This document shows, in pieces, positions 1 to 13,276 of a stretch of 64,000 nucleotides of DNA. Both the position numbers and the translations under genes were made by a program. The notes under the pieces are model-generated. The model searched no databases and was not told where the DNA came from. It saw nothing but the letters and a program-made list of their open reading frames with translations. This DNA is from Atherinomorus stipes. Lineage: Eukaryota > Chordata > Actinopteri > Atheriniformes > Atherinidae. Position 1 is the first letter of the stretch; every line of letters starts with the position of its first letter. The DNA lies in NCBI GenBank assembly GCA_023101725.1, contig JALJCO010009058.1, positions 124,001-188,000 of the forward strand, given 5' to 3'.

Positions 1-632
1 CACGGTTGCTGGCACGGAACGATTACGTTATTCACCCATGTGATGAAGATGTAATGATGCCGCCTATGTAGAAGCCCTGTTCCCGCTAAGAAACACAAAG
101 AAGAGGGGAAACAACATGTCGTCAAAAGCATGATCAGCAGCTCATGATCAGCAGCTCTTGTTGCAGTCTTTAGCTAAGCAGCTACACAAGCTCACCATCA
201 GGCAGTTGAGGAAAACTGTGAAGGTACAAAGCTTTATCAGCATGTTTGGGTAGACGTCAAATTACACAATTGACTATTAGTGCCACCTGCTGGACTGGAG
301 TGAAGCAGACGCCGTCACCTACGCAAATGCTGTCACATGACGTGGAGGTACACTGGCTCGTTTCCAACTTTGCAAGTGTGACCGGAGGACATTTGTACTA
401 GACTTTTGACACCCAGTGAGTTGAAACGGGATTAAACCAATCGTGTCAAGTGTGACCCTGCCCTAATTTAGATGAAACTTTGGAAATCGACCCACTTTGA
501 CTTGTGGCATCATGCAGTCTGAGGCTGGGCTCACACTTAATGATTTTCACCATCGCAGACTTCAGGCTGAAAGTCTTTCGTAAATCTCTGGAGTTTTACT
601 GGAGTCGCAGCGTGCCCCCGCTGCCTCAGTCG
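1..632. other. No feature recognised
   Basis: Unique-looking DNA without exon, transposon end or RNA gene that I can support. Confidence 0.5.
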
Positions 633-1171
633 TTAAAGGTAGAGTCCAAAGTTTCCTCCCTGAAAATGAACGTTAGACTCGTGCAAGTGAAATCCGTTTC
701 AAACCACCCCTTGGGCCTCTACTCGCGTGCAGTGGTGCGTCTGAATGCAGCTCCCTCTCCTCCTGCCTGTAATTCGCTCTTTCGTTTTGTTTTTGTGTGT
801 TCGGGACGTTTCTGGGTGGAGATTTCTGTTTATATCGCCAGCCAATGACAGAGCTAAGGGCATGACGCTGTGTGGGAATAAGCTCATGATTGAAGCAAAC
901 GCCAGTCACTCGACTCAAAGGGAAAAAAAAAGAAAGAAAGAAAGAAAGTAAAACGGCGGAGGCACCGAAGAAAAGGTGAGAGCTTGAGATAGTGCAAGTT
1001 GGATAACCAGGGTTAATATTAGTTTAGCTTTTACCCGCTTCTGAGCTCTTGGCTTGAAGCTGAATAGGGTGAAGAACAAGGTGGCCATCAGCCTGAGAGG
1101 GAGGGGCGCTCAGTTTAAATACTGTTGTTTGCAAACAGAAACGCTGCGGGGACTTCGGACTCTACCTTTAA
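633..1171. mobile_element. TTAA-flanked MITE, family A copy 1
   Basis: TTAA at 633-636 and 1168-1171 bracket a 531-bp element with inverted termini AGGTAGAGTCC / GGACTCTACCT. It shares its interior (for example TTTCTGGGTGGAGATTTCTG and an internal GAAA run) with the copies at 31.7 and 34.4 kb. No transposase. TTAA duplication points to the piggyBac or Kolobok superfamily. Confidence 0.85.
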
Positions 1172-3599
1172 GTTTGAGATGGTAATCTGCGCTATTTTAT
1201 ATCAGTCTTTTCCTCGTCTTACACCCACAATCATATTGAGACTATTTTCTCTCCATACATCTTGGGCTTGCGACAATGTCAAACGTGTTTAATATTATCG
1301 CAATTTGCAGCGACGCAACACAACCAACAACCAATAGCTGGATGAGCTCTGACAGCAGCGGCTGACCCAGAGGAAAATTTTACTTCTCAAAGCTTTCTCT
1401 TTTGCAACTCAGAAGACAAAAAGTAGATCTCATCCCAGCCTCATTCAGGTTGCAAATCGTTCTCATGAATGTCTCTTTAGTTTCTCCAAAAATTCACGAG
1501 GAGAAATAGTCTTACTTAAGACTTAACACAGACATCCTGAGAATTATTTGAGAAATGATCGAGATCTCCTTTGGAGCTGGAAGTGAGACTAGGTTTAGAT
1601 TTTGTGCAACTTTTCTACCTGGAGACAAGGTTGAGAAACAGGAGAAATGAGCCATTGTCTCATTTGGCTCTCTTATGGATCTCACATTTGTCTAGGAGAA
1701 GTAAATGAGACCTTTATGAGATCTCCTTTTCAAAATTATAATAATACGTTGACCAGAGCCATAGAAATACAGAGTTGCGACATGAGTTGACTTTAATGTA
1801 AAAGCGGTCATGTGACTCACGGAGAACACCATGCGAACCCAGCGCTGTCACATCTTACTACAAAACACACAGCAGCAATCAGGTTACCGACAGTAAACAA
1901 TAAATAAACATCGGTGATTCACAGACATGCTGGTCTCTGAATGTTCTCGGTTACAGAGAGCAGATTATGTTTTGCATTTTTAATGTTTTAGTTTCCTGTT
2001 TTTAATGTTCTGTTTTACAGTGTTTTTAGCTCTATTCTGATGGGATTAGTATAGAGACCACATGTAATTTGCAAGAATTACAGAGATTGTCTGTGATTTT
2101 AATCCTGTGTGAATCTGCCTTGTCGGTGATTTGTGATGTAACAGTTCCCCCGCAAATGACCAATTATAATTATAAACTCCAAAGTCCTCTGATAATATTA
2201 ATCCAATGCGAACAGGTATCTCTGTGATTTGGACAAAAATGGCACGTGATTTGGAGGTATTTGATTCCTGGACGCATTTAATTTATTTTTTGGTGAAGAA
2301 TGGAGGTTTAAAATAGGTTTTCCTTGTAAATTAATATGTTTATGATCATTTATAAAGCACTAACTATGGCGTCAGAGTGATCGGGGGGAGTTTTACAGGT
2401 GTACAGTACATGAAAAATCCATAAATGGCATTTTCCTGTGGCAAGAAACATTTACTTTGGACAACATGCGGACACGGTGCAAATTCTTAAAGCATTGGTA
2501 ACAACTGTCCACCAGTTATTTCAACACATTTGTCTCTGAATGATCATCCGCTGCTGCCCAGCCAGCATTGCCTGTGGGGCCCATATGGTCTCTTAAACCC
2601 CAAGGTCCCCCAATTGGGGGACCTTGTGACTCACTGCAGCAAATTTTGGGTATGTCATTTTCAAGCAGAAACCTTAAAAAGAGCTATAGAGCTTAAGAGG
2701 TTAAATTTTGGCTGCATGTGAGGGACCCAAGTGGGATTGTCCATGGTTTCCATGGTGGCTCCACCTGTGTTTGCCCATGTGTGTTTCCACATTTTGGGCC
2801 CATGTAACTTGAACTATGAGATCTGCAAATTTTCCCAGTTTGCCTATAGGCTATATGGGAAAACATAGTGGAACATAGCAGAACATAAACACATATTATC
2901 CTGTTATTTATCACGGCGCACACACAGGTGGACTGCCTCTAACAGGACGTGTGTGGTTTTCCTCTCCGGTCCCAGAGCTACGACTGGTGTGGATATCATC
3001 AGACATTTCTGTGACCAACATACAGTTTGGTGAATATGGAGGAGTTTGCTGGAGGGGAGGACGGGAATACATGCCAATGCTCACAGCATCTGCCTCCCAG
3101 CTTACAGAGACAAAGCTGACGGAGGCAGTGAGATGACTCAGCATCGTCATGACCTCAACAACATCACCTCCCTGCAAGGTGTGGACAGTTTATACGGCAG
3201 CATGCTGTTGTGCAGAAATTCTCATTAAAGCAACAATGAAAACAGTTTCAGTGACGAGGCAGGAGGATGTGTGGAGTTACAACCGTTTTCTCTGACCTCT
3301 GCGTCTATAAAAATTCAGTGTTTCATCATCATGGTAGGAAGACTGAATAAGGTTGGAATTTTCCATGTGCTAATTCAACATCCTAAAATCCTGAAAGGTA
3401 TGATTGCATCATGATTAGATAATGTAAGAGTTAGTTAGAAATAAGGGGAACATAACCATAAAAATCCAATAACATTGTTTAAATCATTTCTATAATCAGA
3501 TCTGGTGCATTTTCATGCACTGCAGGAGTGTGACACCTGAACAACTGAAGTTTACATCTGTAGCGATTTCCTTATGATTGTGTCTAAAAATAGCTGCAT
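1172..3599. other. No gene recognised; one perfect palindrome
   Basis: Mostly AT-rich DNA. A 26-bp perfect inverted repeat (CAAGGTCCCCC, AATT, mirror) lies at 2601-2626. The short frames here show no similarity to known proteins. Confidence 0.5.
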
Positions 3600-4205
3600 A
3601 ATAACCTTTAAATAATGAAAATTCTACTTTTCCACAGTATTTTCTTTAGTACAAAGAGATACAAATACATAATAATTATTAAGATGTTTACATGTAACCC
3701 TGTTAGAAACATTGTGAACATCCTGAAATTTCTGGAGAAAAATTAATGAAGCTTAAATAATATTTTGCCTCAATTGGACATTTACATTATTTAATTATTT
3801 TTATTTGTTGAAATTTCATTTTATTTCAAATATATACAATCATATAGAAAAGATATATAAATTCACAAAAATCATTTTATGAATTTTATATATTTCAATT
3901 TGAAAAAATATATAAATTCCATTTATGAATTTTATATATTTCAATTTGAAAAAATATATAAATTCCATAATTTCACAGTCTTGTAACTTTCACATATAAT
4001 AAATATTGTATTTTTATAGGTTGATTTTTTTAGAATTGCACTTTCATTTTATATCTATTATTAATATTTATGTTACTTTTTTACATATTTCCACGTGCAT
4101 TACAACTTCCAGATCACAACAGATCTCTGAAATCAGCAAACGTTTGATCCCAAAGTGGAAAATCTAGCATTTTACATCATGATCAGAGTAACTTTCCTAG
4201 ATCTA
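3600..4205. repeat. Dispersed repeat U, copy 1
   Basis: It shares CTGGAGAAAAATTA, CCACGTGCATTACAACTTCC and CATCATGATCAGAGT, in the same order, with 36.6-37.04 kb. An AT-rich tandem duplication at about 3870-3965 is specific to this copy. Confidence 0.65.
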
Positions 4206-4236
4206 TGAGTTATTTTAAATGTGCATATAGGCACAT

Positions 4237-4318
4237 TTCCTTGTGGCTGCAGTTGCCTGAAGTGCCAGTCGCGCCAGTCACGAGTTTCATTTCTTAATCT
4301 TGCCTCAAGTCCCTTTAA
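4237..4318. mobile_element. Right-end fragment of a TTAA-bounded repeat (family S)
   Basis: The stretch ending TTGCCTCAAGTCCCTTTAA is the inverse of the left end at 17124 (AGGGACTTGAGGC). Its inner part (GTGGCTGCAGTTGCCTGAAG) matches 19328-19379. It abuts the truncated Tc1 element. Confidence 0.5.
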
Positions 4319-4320
4319 CG

Positions 4321-5832
4321 TACACTCAGCACCCCATCTTGACAGAAAAATCAGAAATGTAGAAATGTTTGCAAATTTATTAAAAAAGAAAAGCTAAAAT
4401 ATCACATGGTCATAAGTATTCAGTACTTTGCTCAGTACTGAGTAGAAGCACCTTTTGAGCTCATACAGCTATGAGTTTTCTTGGAAATGATGCAACAAGT
4501 GTTTCACACCCGGATTTGGGATCTTCTGCATTCTTCCCTTCAGATCATCTCCAGTTCTGTCAGGTTGGATGGTGAACGGTGGTGTTCAGCCATTTTCAGG
4601 TCTCTCCAGAGATGCTCAGTTGGGTTTAAGTCAGGGCTCTGGCTGGGCCGGTCCAGAATGGTCCCAGAGTTGTTCTGAAGCCACTCCCTTGTTATTTTAG
4701 CTGTGTGCTGAATCATTGTCTTGTTGGAAGGTGAACCTTCGGCCCAGTCTGAGGTCCTGAACTCTGGAAGAGCTTTTCTTCCAGGATCTCTGTACTTGGC
4801 CGCATTCATCTTTCCTTCAACTGCAACCAGTTGTCCTGTCCCTGCAGCTGGAAAAAAAAAACCCATAGCATGATGCTGCCACCACCATGCTTCACTGTTG
4901 GGATGGTATTGGGCAGGTGATGATCAGTGCCTGGTTTCCTCCACACATACCGCTTAGAATTAACTCCAAAAAGTTCAATCTTGGTCTCATCAGACCAGAT
5001 AATCTTATTTCTCACAGTCTGGGAGTCCTTCATGTGTTTTTTTTTTTTTGGCAAACTATGTGGGCTTTCATATGTCTGCACTGAGGAGAGGCTTCCATCG
5101 GGCCACTCTGCCATAAAGCCCCGACTGGTGGAGGCTGCAGTGATAGCTGACTTTGTGGAACTTTCTCCATCTCCCTACTGCATCTCTGGAGCTCAGCCAC
5201 AGTGATCTTTGGCTTCTTCTTTACTCTCTCACCAAGGCTCTTCTCCCACCATTGCTCAGTTTGGCTGGACGGCCGGGTCTAGGAAGAGTTCTGGTCGTCC
5301 CAAACTTCTTCCATTTAAGGACTATGGAGGCCACCGTGCTCTTAGGAACCTTTAGTGCTGCAGAAATTATTTTGTAACCTTGTCCAGATCTGTGCCTCAC
5401 CACAATTCTGTCTCTGAGGTCCTCGGTCAGCTCCTTCGACCTCATTTGCTCTGACATGCACTGTGACCTGTAAGCTCTTATATAGACAGGTGTGTGTCTT
5501 TCCTAATCAAGTCCATTCAGTTTAATTAAACACAGCTGAACTCCGAGTAGAACCATCCCAAGGAGGATCAGAAGAAATGGACAGCATATGAGTTAAATAT
5601 GAGTCACTGCAAAGGGTCTGAATACTTATGACCATGTAATATTTAAGCTTTTCATTTTTAATAAATTTGCAAAAATTTCTGCATTTCTTGTTTTTTCTGT
5701 CAAGATGGTGTGCTGAGTATACATTAATGAGAAATAAAATGAAGTTGTATTTTTTTTATTCTAGCAAATGGCTACAATGAAACAAAGAGTAAAAACTTTA
5801 AAGGGGTCTGAATACTTTCCATACCCACCGTA
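4321..5832 (-). mobile_element. Tc1/mariner element, left end truncated, transposase broken
   Basis: The right terminal repeat ends TACCCACCG before TA at 5831. Its inner half (5640-5735) is the inverse of 4321-4410. The outer part of the left repeat is absent, so the element is 5'-deleted on that side. The minus strand carries Tc1 transposase pieces: an N-terminal helix-turn-helix segment (5457-5221) with GRPAKLS, a middle piece (5114-4806) with [11 protein letters not shown], and a C-terminal piece (4866-4540) with SPDLNPTEHLW. Poly-A/T runs at 4851-4861 and 5037-5050 coincide with the frame breaks. Confidence 0.9.
4480..5457 (-). pseudogene. Tc1-like transposase pseudogene
   Basis: A DD34E transposase remnant spread over at least three frames. 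The N-terminal DNA-binding part starts at 5457. The catalytic part shows WSDET (first Asp) and LNPTEHLW (Glu region). Frames shift at the homopolymer runs near 5040 and 4855, so no intact protein can be made. Confidence 0.88.
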
Positions 5833-7364
5833 TTTTAATTTAGCACTGGTAAAGCGATTTATCAACCGTAAGATGATTGTCTTGAAAGTTTTTTTTGCGG
5901 GCATTTTAGTACATCTGAAAAGCAGGCGTAAACTTGCAGCTCCAATGGCTTCAGCCTCTGAGAGGGACAATCCTGGACACCGCGCACATGTGATTGAAAA
6001 GAATTTTTCATAAGCAGTGAGGGCAACATGTTTAGTTGTTATTGTTGAATTCAATAAAAATCAACACAGCAAACACCACTATTTAACACGGTGTCAAATT
6101 TTCTGGACAAACCAAACAGAACATCTTCAGCCACCGTCGCTTAATAAGAACAAAAGCTGCATTAATTCCATCATTTCCCCCTTTTGCCAACGTCACATTT
6201 TAACTTGGTTTTTAGAAGCTGGACACCTGACAGTGCCAAATAGTGCGCACCTCATGTGTAACAGATGTCAGAGACCATGTTCGAGGCTGCAGACACTTTC
6301 ATTTGTTCAGCTATTCCTGATCCATGTCCTCAAAAATTGGCCCTTTCTAAGACTCTGCACAGATACCTGTTGTATTATTTAAATTTTTATATTCATTATA
6401 CTTATTTTAAATCATATTTTCATTTTCCTCCTCCATCAATATCTCGCTCTGTGGGTTGTATTTCCTTTTGTGCAGTCATCTCTGATAATTCTCCACGCTG
6501 CAAACCTGGAAACACACAAAACCCTCATTTATATTCCAACACGTTTGCACCCGCTGTCATTTATGCGATTATTCTTTGTAACTCACCTGCAAACCGTAGT
6601 TCAGCCCCTCCCGCAAAAGTCTAGATTGCATGGGCAAATTACTTCCCGCACATTTGGATCTTAGTAGATCTGGCCCTTACCCATGCACAGAAACAAAAGA
6701 GCGAGATAAATCAAATGTCGAGATCTTCCTGATGGAGGATATTTGAGTGTTGGGGAGAAATCTAGCTGTGTTAATCAGATAACTGCCATTATCTGATGAA
6801 ACATGATCAGGTGATGCTGTCTACATGATCCCTTTAGTAATCTGATAATTCCAGGAATCGGATAAGAGTCAGGTTTTTGGTGTGCATGGAAACAGGCTCA
6901 CCAACAGCAGCACCACCAGAGAAAAACCTCAAAACAATTTAACCAGAGGAGTTATATTTTTGCCTCTAATCCAAATAATGCAAAGAAAATTAGACAAAAG
7001 TACCAAAACAAGGAGCACTTTTTCTCTGACCCAAAACGATGACTAATAAAAGTGGGACTTGTTCCAGAGATGAGGAGGCACTCAGGCTTTCACCGACGAG
7101 CTGTGGACTTGATACAGAGTGTTATCATGAACAGATATCTCATTTTCTCCTCCTTTCCACAGCAGAGCTCTGGAAGTGAAGGCTGAACAGGAAACTATCT
7201 TGAAGCGGCCAGTCAGCCATGAAGAGCCTCTATTAAATCCAGACTGAACTCAAGTCTCCTAAATTCACTGTTACTGTCAGTTTAACTGTATGTCTTCAGT
7301 AATTTCTCCTGTCTACGTCGTCCTGTAGCTTCCAGTATGTGTTCATGTGGAGCATAAAGAGACA
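5833..7364. other. No gene recognised
   Basis: The frames of up to 121 aa at 6017-6624 have no domain I can identify and no splice context. AT-rich, probably decayed repeats. Confidence 0.5.
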
Positions 7365-7948
7365 TTAGAGGTTGAATATGGAACATTTTTAAAAGCTACA
7401 TTTAAAAAAAAAAAAACCTCCACAGGTCGTTTGGGGGGGGGGGTACAGAATGAAAGTACAACATTTCCTAGAAAAATGATATTTAGCCTAAAAATAATTA
7501 TAAAATAAATTTTTACGGGTTAGATAATGGCATTATATTTACGTCTATAAGCCGATACACGCCGCCATTTCGAGTTGCCAAATACGATCTCTGTGTGGCA
7601 TTAGTATTTTGGGCACAGTGAGGCTGGTACACGGAAACCGTGGAGTAAATTTAGTTGAAGACTTCACTTAATAGACCCACATAAACATTTTCCACGGCGT
7701 CAAAACACAGAAATGGCGACTTTTCTGCTGGATCGGTAAGCTAGCTTGTTTGCTAATGTGGCTAACGTTAGCTGTCAGTTATAAACTCCTCTGCGTTACT
7801 TGTTGGACATGCTGCAGACTGTTGGTCACTTGCGTATCGGCAGTGAGCCTGGCATCCCAGCGGCTGGAGTTGTTTTTCTGCCGTTGCAACTACAACCTAG
7901 TCACACGTGATGTCGCTGTTCTGTCCGTATTACATATTCAACCTTTAA
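7365..7948. mobile_element. TTAA-type MITE, family R copy 1
   Basis: Termini AGGTTGAATATG and CATATTCAACCT are inverted. The right flank is TTAA and the left flank TTAG (one change). It has internal homology, in the opposite orientation, to 21831-22508. Confidence 0.75.
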
Positions 7949-9044
7949 CTCTGTTTCTAGCTGTGAAACATAGACACGTCCTCCTTCCTTTCTAGAATGC
8001 CGTTTTTATTGTAGTTAAGTGTGGTAAAATGCGATGCTGCCCTCCATGTGTGGTTAATAAAATTGCACATAGCTTCAGTAAATATTCATGCATCTCACTT
8101 CTTTGTTGCACATATTTCACCACGTTGACTGCAGAAAGAAAAAAGCCACAATGGAGCACATCAATACAGCACTGAATAATTAACTAAACGTGTCATTATT
8201 TGGTTAAAATTGGAAATAAACACATTAAATGAATTAATAACTTTAACAACAAATACTTAAAAAATAAATAAATACATATTTAATTAGATATATGCTTAAT
8301 TAAATACCAGTGAAAATGCAAATTTGAAATTAATTTATGGATAATGAATAAAATTCAAAATTGATTAAAATTTTTTTTAAGTAATTTAATTCATTGAATT
8401 GATTTTTTAAAAAAAAAGACATATTTTTTCCTTAGCTTCATAAATAAATAAATAAAACTGTCCCTGTGACTTGTGAACAGATCGAACAGATTGAGACATC
8501 TGACTGGTTACTCTGCTCCACATCTCAACCCATCCCAAATAGCCGTGGTCAACATGCAACGTTTGCTCCGCCCATTAAATAATCAAATGCCTTTAGAATA
8601 AGATTTTACATAGAATAAGATTATATTATGATTAAACTAATACTTTATCCATGTATCAATTTCCGATTTTAATGACGTTTAATTATTCAAGCTGTTCGTA
8701 TTTCTTTGTGGCTTCATTTGCTGACATCACTGCATTCAGATGTAGAAGTCAGGACGTTCACTGTGACCATAGTTCAGGCAGGATTCACGCTCTGCACTTA
8801 CACCTGATGTCACCATCTCATGTCTCCACAGAAATGCTTATTCATCACTCCAGACGGCCTTCAGGTGTCCAGTTTTTTCTCAGCTTGACCCTCAGCAGCT
8901 TAGAGACGGACAGAGTCCAACAATCACAAGAATATGGAGGTCACCGTTCTAGACCATCTTGGTATAATTACTGTCAGAGAAATAATCACAAATATTCATT
9001 TCCAACACTATAAATACGTAAAACCACGTGAACACTCCTAATAG
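7949..9044. other. No gene recognised
   Basis: AT-rich, with A/T homopolymers at 8220-8450. The 120-aa frame at 8651-9013 is of unknown nature and shows no family motif. Confidence 0.5.
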
Positions 9045-9289
9045 TAAGGTCAATGGCAGAATAATTTAATATATAATCCAAAACTGTGTTTTTATTAATG
9101 TGTAATTACTTCACTAGAATAGCTGTTATGTGTTTATTTTCTTAGAATGAGTCATTTATATCTACTTGCTGGGGGTCCACATACATGGAGGCTGCCATAT
9201 TTGTGCCACCACTTTTACTACGGTGTCCCTAAAACAATGTGTGTGAAGAGAGAACCTTCTGAACTTTAAAACTGCTGTACCAGCTTTGT

Positions 9290-10158
9290 TTAAAGCCAGA
9301 GATGGTAATCCTGCTCAGAAACACTTTTTGTTATACTGGGTGAAATGGTCCTTCCATCCTGACAGCATCAACACATCATGCATTCATAGAAAGGAAAGAA
9401 AAAAATCAGACCTCTGTGAGAGCTGCAGGTCTGTAAAAACTCTGACCAACCCCTGCCACTGGTATTTCGCAACTTATAGAAACAACGAATCAATGCCTTT
9501 ATGTCTCATCTCTGTCCCTCCCCCTCTCTCCGTCCCCCACGTGACCCCCCTGTTCACCGCTCACTGTAAACAAATGTAGCTAACAGACAGCTAACTGCTG
9601 CTGCATCAGAAAAACAAAACAAAACAACAGATAAGGATTAAGTCTCAGAGGCGTTGACGTTTGCAGTGTGGACTTTTTACACTGCAGAAGGAGTTGGAGG
9701 TGAGTGGATTAAAGCTTTTAAAAAAGCTGTTTACTTAGCTATCCACTCAGCTGTTATCGTTAACCTGCTTGTAAAACATCGCCGCACATGTCCCTGAGCT
9801 GGAACGCACCTCGAACTCAGGTCAACTCAGTCTATTACGTCTTTTAAAACCATGCTTAGATCCCATCTTTTGCCGCAGGCTTTTCTTTCTTAATCTTTTT
9901 TTTTTCTCTCTTATTGTTTTATTAATTCTTCTCTTTTTAAGTAGGTCTTATGTGTTTATATGTTTGTATGTTTGTAGCCTTGTTTTGATGTCCTGCTATG
10001 TTAAGCACTTTGGGCATCCAGCTGGATGCAGAAATCTTTGCTATATAAATGAAATAAATGAAATGACATGCTCTGAAGGCGTGGTTTCGGGCGGTGTGTT
10101 TTTTTTAAACTGCTGCTTGCTCAAACCGTTTTTCCAACATTGCCAACCCTAGCTTTAA
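9290..10158. mobile_element. TTAA-flanked element D nested in family C
   Basis: TTAA at 9290-9293 and 10155-10158. The termini are weakly inverted (AGCCAGAGATGGTAAT against AGCTAGGGTTGGCAAT). It interrupts the host between CAGCTTTG and ATGGGAGG. No transposase-like ORF. Confidence 0.65.
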
Positions 10159-10283
10159 TGGGAGGTAGAGACTGTTTGGGTAAGTAATGTCTTAGAAGAC
10201 ATAAAAAAATAGTTACTCATAGTACAGTCATAGCTACATGTAAGACCACTGGATCCACTCACAGATGAAAACATCTTTACATC

Positions 10284-11132
10284 TTAAAGGGGAAGTTCAG
10301 GATTTTTTAAATAGGGCCTCATTTTCAAGTGAGCCAGAATACTATTTACTTTCAACATATTTCATTCCGTTATTCTAGTTCCAGTGGGTCGCCAATGCTA
10401 ATGCTAGTGCAAGTCAATAGGAATCTGCTAGCCTGTCGTTAATAACAATTTTAAACAACTCCACAGAACATTCGAGGCAAATCATTTCTAACTTCAGACT
10501 ATCCGTGTAAATGCCATGTTAATAGAATAATGTTACAAATAAAACTAACCTGCGTTTCGTTGCATTTTGATTGTTGCTGCTGAGACACTTTACAAAATTT
10601 TACTTCCTGTATTTGGCAGCAGTGATGTCATCTGTTGCTACGTGCATGAAGGAATCTGATTACACAAATATAAAGTCTAAAATAGGACCACGTCTGAAAG
10701 GCATGAGGATATGTCGCATTTTGAAGATGATTTCTAACTTTCTTCGTCAAAGCAACTGTCACCATGTCTCTATGAACCAGAATACACTGGCAAAGGTAGT
10801 AAGCTGGTAAGAAACTAGTTCCTCAATATGAAATGCAAAATTTGTCATGCAAGGCTAGTTTTACTTGTTTAAACATATGAGTTTACTAGTTTAACATGAC
10901 ATTTACACAGATAGACTTGTTGATTTGCCTTGGATCTTCTGTGGAGTGGATAAGGTTGGTTTTAATGACAAGCTAGCAGATTCCTATTGACTTCCACTAG
11001 CATTAGCATCAGCAACCTCCTGGAACAAGAATAACGGGAGGAAATACGTCAAAACTGTCTTTAGTGATAAGTAGTATTCTGGCTCACTTGTAAATGAGGC
11101 CCTATGTCAAAAATTCTGAACTTCCCCTTTAA
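10284..11132. mobile_element. TTAA-flanked foldback MITE, family B copy 1
   Basis: CATC-TTAA ... TTAA-CATC flanks. The terminal inverted repeats (AGGGGAAGTTCAGGA) extend inward for roughly 200 bp, so the element could form a long hairpin. It is homologous to the parts of 50401-52153 that remain after removing its insertions. Confidence 0.87.
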
Positions 11133-11573
11133 CATCTAATGGCCACCGTACATTCACAACAGTGCTTGGAACATGAAGTCATTTGACTTCAAACTGCCCC
11201 CTAAACACTACCCCAACACGCTACCCCTCCATTTGCCCATTCCCGTGGAGGCTCCACCATATTAAGGGCTGTCTCAAACTGTGTAGGGTGGAGGGCGAGT
11301 GGACTGTTCAGCCCTTAATCTGCGAGTCTGACACGCCAGAATTTTGCAGCAAGTGCAACGGCTAAATGGAAGAGGAAACAGCCGTGTTCTGGACGAGTTC
11401 CACATGTGTCCTGCACGTTTGTCAATACTGATAGAAAATCACAAATAGAGTTGTTTTATGGGGGGAAAGTGATGACAGCTGCGCTTCCTCAAACTACTGG
11501 CGCTCATGGAAGGAAATGCTTTAGCAGGAAAAGAGGATTATAATCCTCTTATTAGCACAATTATAATAATAAT

Positions 11574-12599
11574 TAGGGATGTCCCGATACCGATTGCCAG
11601 TATCGGTACTCGTTCCAATACTGGCTTATTTTGCTTTACTAATACTCGTGAAATACTCGCTCCCGACTGCACCCGATACAGGACGTCACGTGACTCGCTG
11701 TGTTTACGCCGCCATGCCAGCAGAAAATACTCTTCAATATGAGCGGCGGCAGCTTTGAGTTTACGTCTTCTTTTAAATTAGAAGACGCTTTCCACGAGGA
11801 TAGAAAATATATCTGACCCTCCCACCGGACCTGCGGTTCCCACACATACATAGTTATGAACATTTCATTCAGGATTCACTTTGTTGGTGGTAAGTTTCCT
11901 GCTAATTCTGCTTCCTACGCTTTCCAAGTTTATGTTCGTTAAGCTGGCACGAGTTTAAATATGTAAAATAAAGACAATGCTAAAATACAGCAAACCACAG
12001 CTGCATCAGAGGCTGTTTATGAGCTTCTAACCTCTTACTGTAAGCTTTCATTTCTTACAAGGTAGTATTTCGCTTATACCATGGCCACTTATGAAAAAAA
12101 GAAATATTAAATCAATGTTGTTGTTTTTTTTTAACGTTTACCTCAGAACCTGCATCTCGGTCGGTCTGCAGCTGTTAATCAGACCTGATCACAGGAGGGA
12201 AGTCAGATGATTGTTTAACGTTATATTACGTGATACAGTTTTATTTCAGACGGACTGATGGAGCCCAATAAGCCTGCAGGCTGCTTTCACAGCGATGTGC
12301 CGTCACAGACATGATCTGGCGTCTCCAGCCAGCGTCTCGCCCACACACGAGCTCCGGAGGCTGTGGGTCAAACAATCATTGCCCGCAACAAACAAACATG
12401 CCCACATCACACCTGAGCATGCAGAGATGATTCTCTTCATTTAAAACAAATAACCAAACCAAAAAAAGAAAAGACACGCCTTTCACTTATTTCACTTATC
12501 CCCATTAATTAGGTACTGGGATCAGTACTTGGTATCAGCAAGTACTCAAATGCAGGTACTTGTGCTTGGTCTGCAGAAAGTGATATCGGGACATCCCTA
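11574..12599. mobile_element. hAT-like non-autonomous element with 8-bp target duplication
   Basis: Ends TAGGGATGTCCCGAT / ATCGGGACATCCCTA are perfect inverse copies over 15 bp, flanked by ATAATAAT (11566-11573 and 12600-12607). The flank is itself low-complexity, so the duplication is less informative than usual. No transposase is visible. Confidence 0.82.
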
Positions 12600-12936
12600 A
12601 TAATAATAATAATATATGATAATAGTAGTAATCATAATAATTAGTAATAATAATAATTGTTAGGCCTGTTAGTGACAATAATAATTTCATCATTTATCTA
12701 ATTGTTTAGGATCATTATTATAATTTATTTAAAATAAAACACTATTCTCCACATTAGTGTGTGATTATTTCCACACAGATTTATTTGACACAGGCGTGTT
12801 TGTGTTGACACGGCGATGACTGCTCCTCTTTTCCAGTGGAGGGAAGAGGGCGACTCATTCTCATTTACACCCTCCATCTCCAATCAAAGAGCCCTCCACA
12901 GCTGCGAGTGACTTCATTGGGAGTGACACTCGATAG

Positions 12937-13276
12937 TTAAAGCAGCCCTTACCGATCTTGCATTTCAGAAAGCACAGCAAGATTAATTGAATATCAACAG
13001 TCCCGCCTCACTCCTAAGACCCACCCCCCATTCCCTCTGCCTCCCAATGCAGAAGCAAAGGTCTGACTGGCAGGTCCCTCGGCCAATCCTAAGCGTGCAC
13101 CCCACTGCAAGGATTGGTTGGAGTTTTCATTGAATATTTAGAGATTGGAATAATATTTTGTTTTGATTTATGGTGGGTCTGTCTTGTATTTCAGAGTTCC
13201 ATCACCTCATTCGCAGCATTTTACCCAATTGAACAAAAATAGTCTAATAATGCAACATCGGTAAGGGTTGCTTTAA
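12937..13276. mobile_element. TTAA-flanked MITE, family F
   Basis: A 332-bp element with inverted termini AGCAGCCCTTACCGAT / ATCGGTAAGGGTTGCT, TTAA on both sides. Confidence 0.82.

Noticed and set aside
10571..10810. A frame (CMKESDYTNIKSKIGPRLKG) repeated in the element at 50.8-51.0 kb
   Set aside because: Both lie in the same foldback MITE; the similarity is at DNA level and neither start nor stop is shared.
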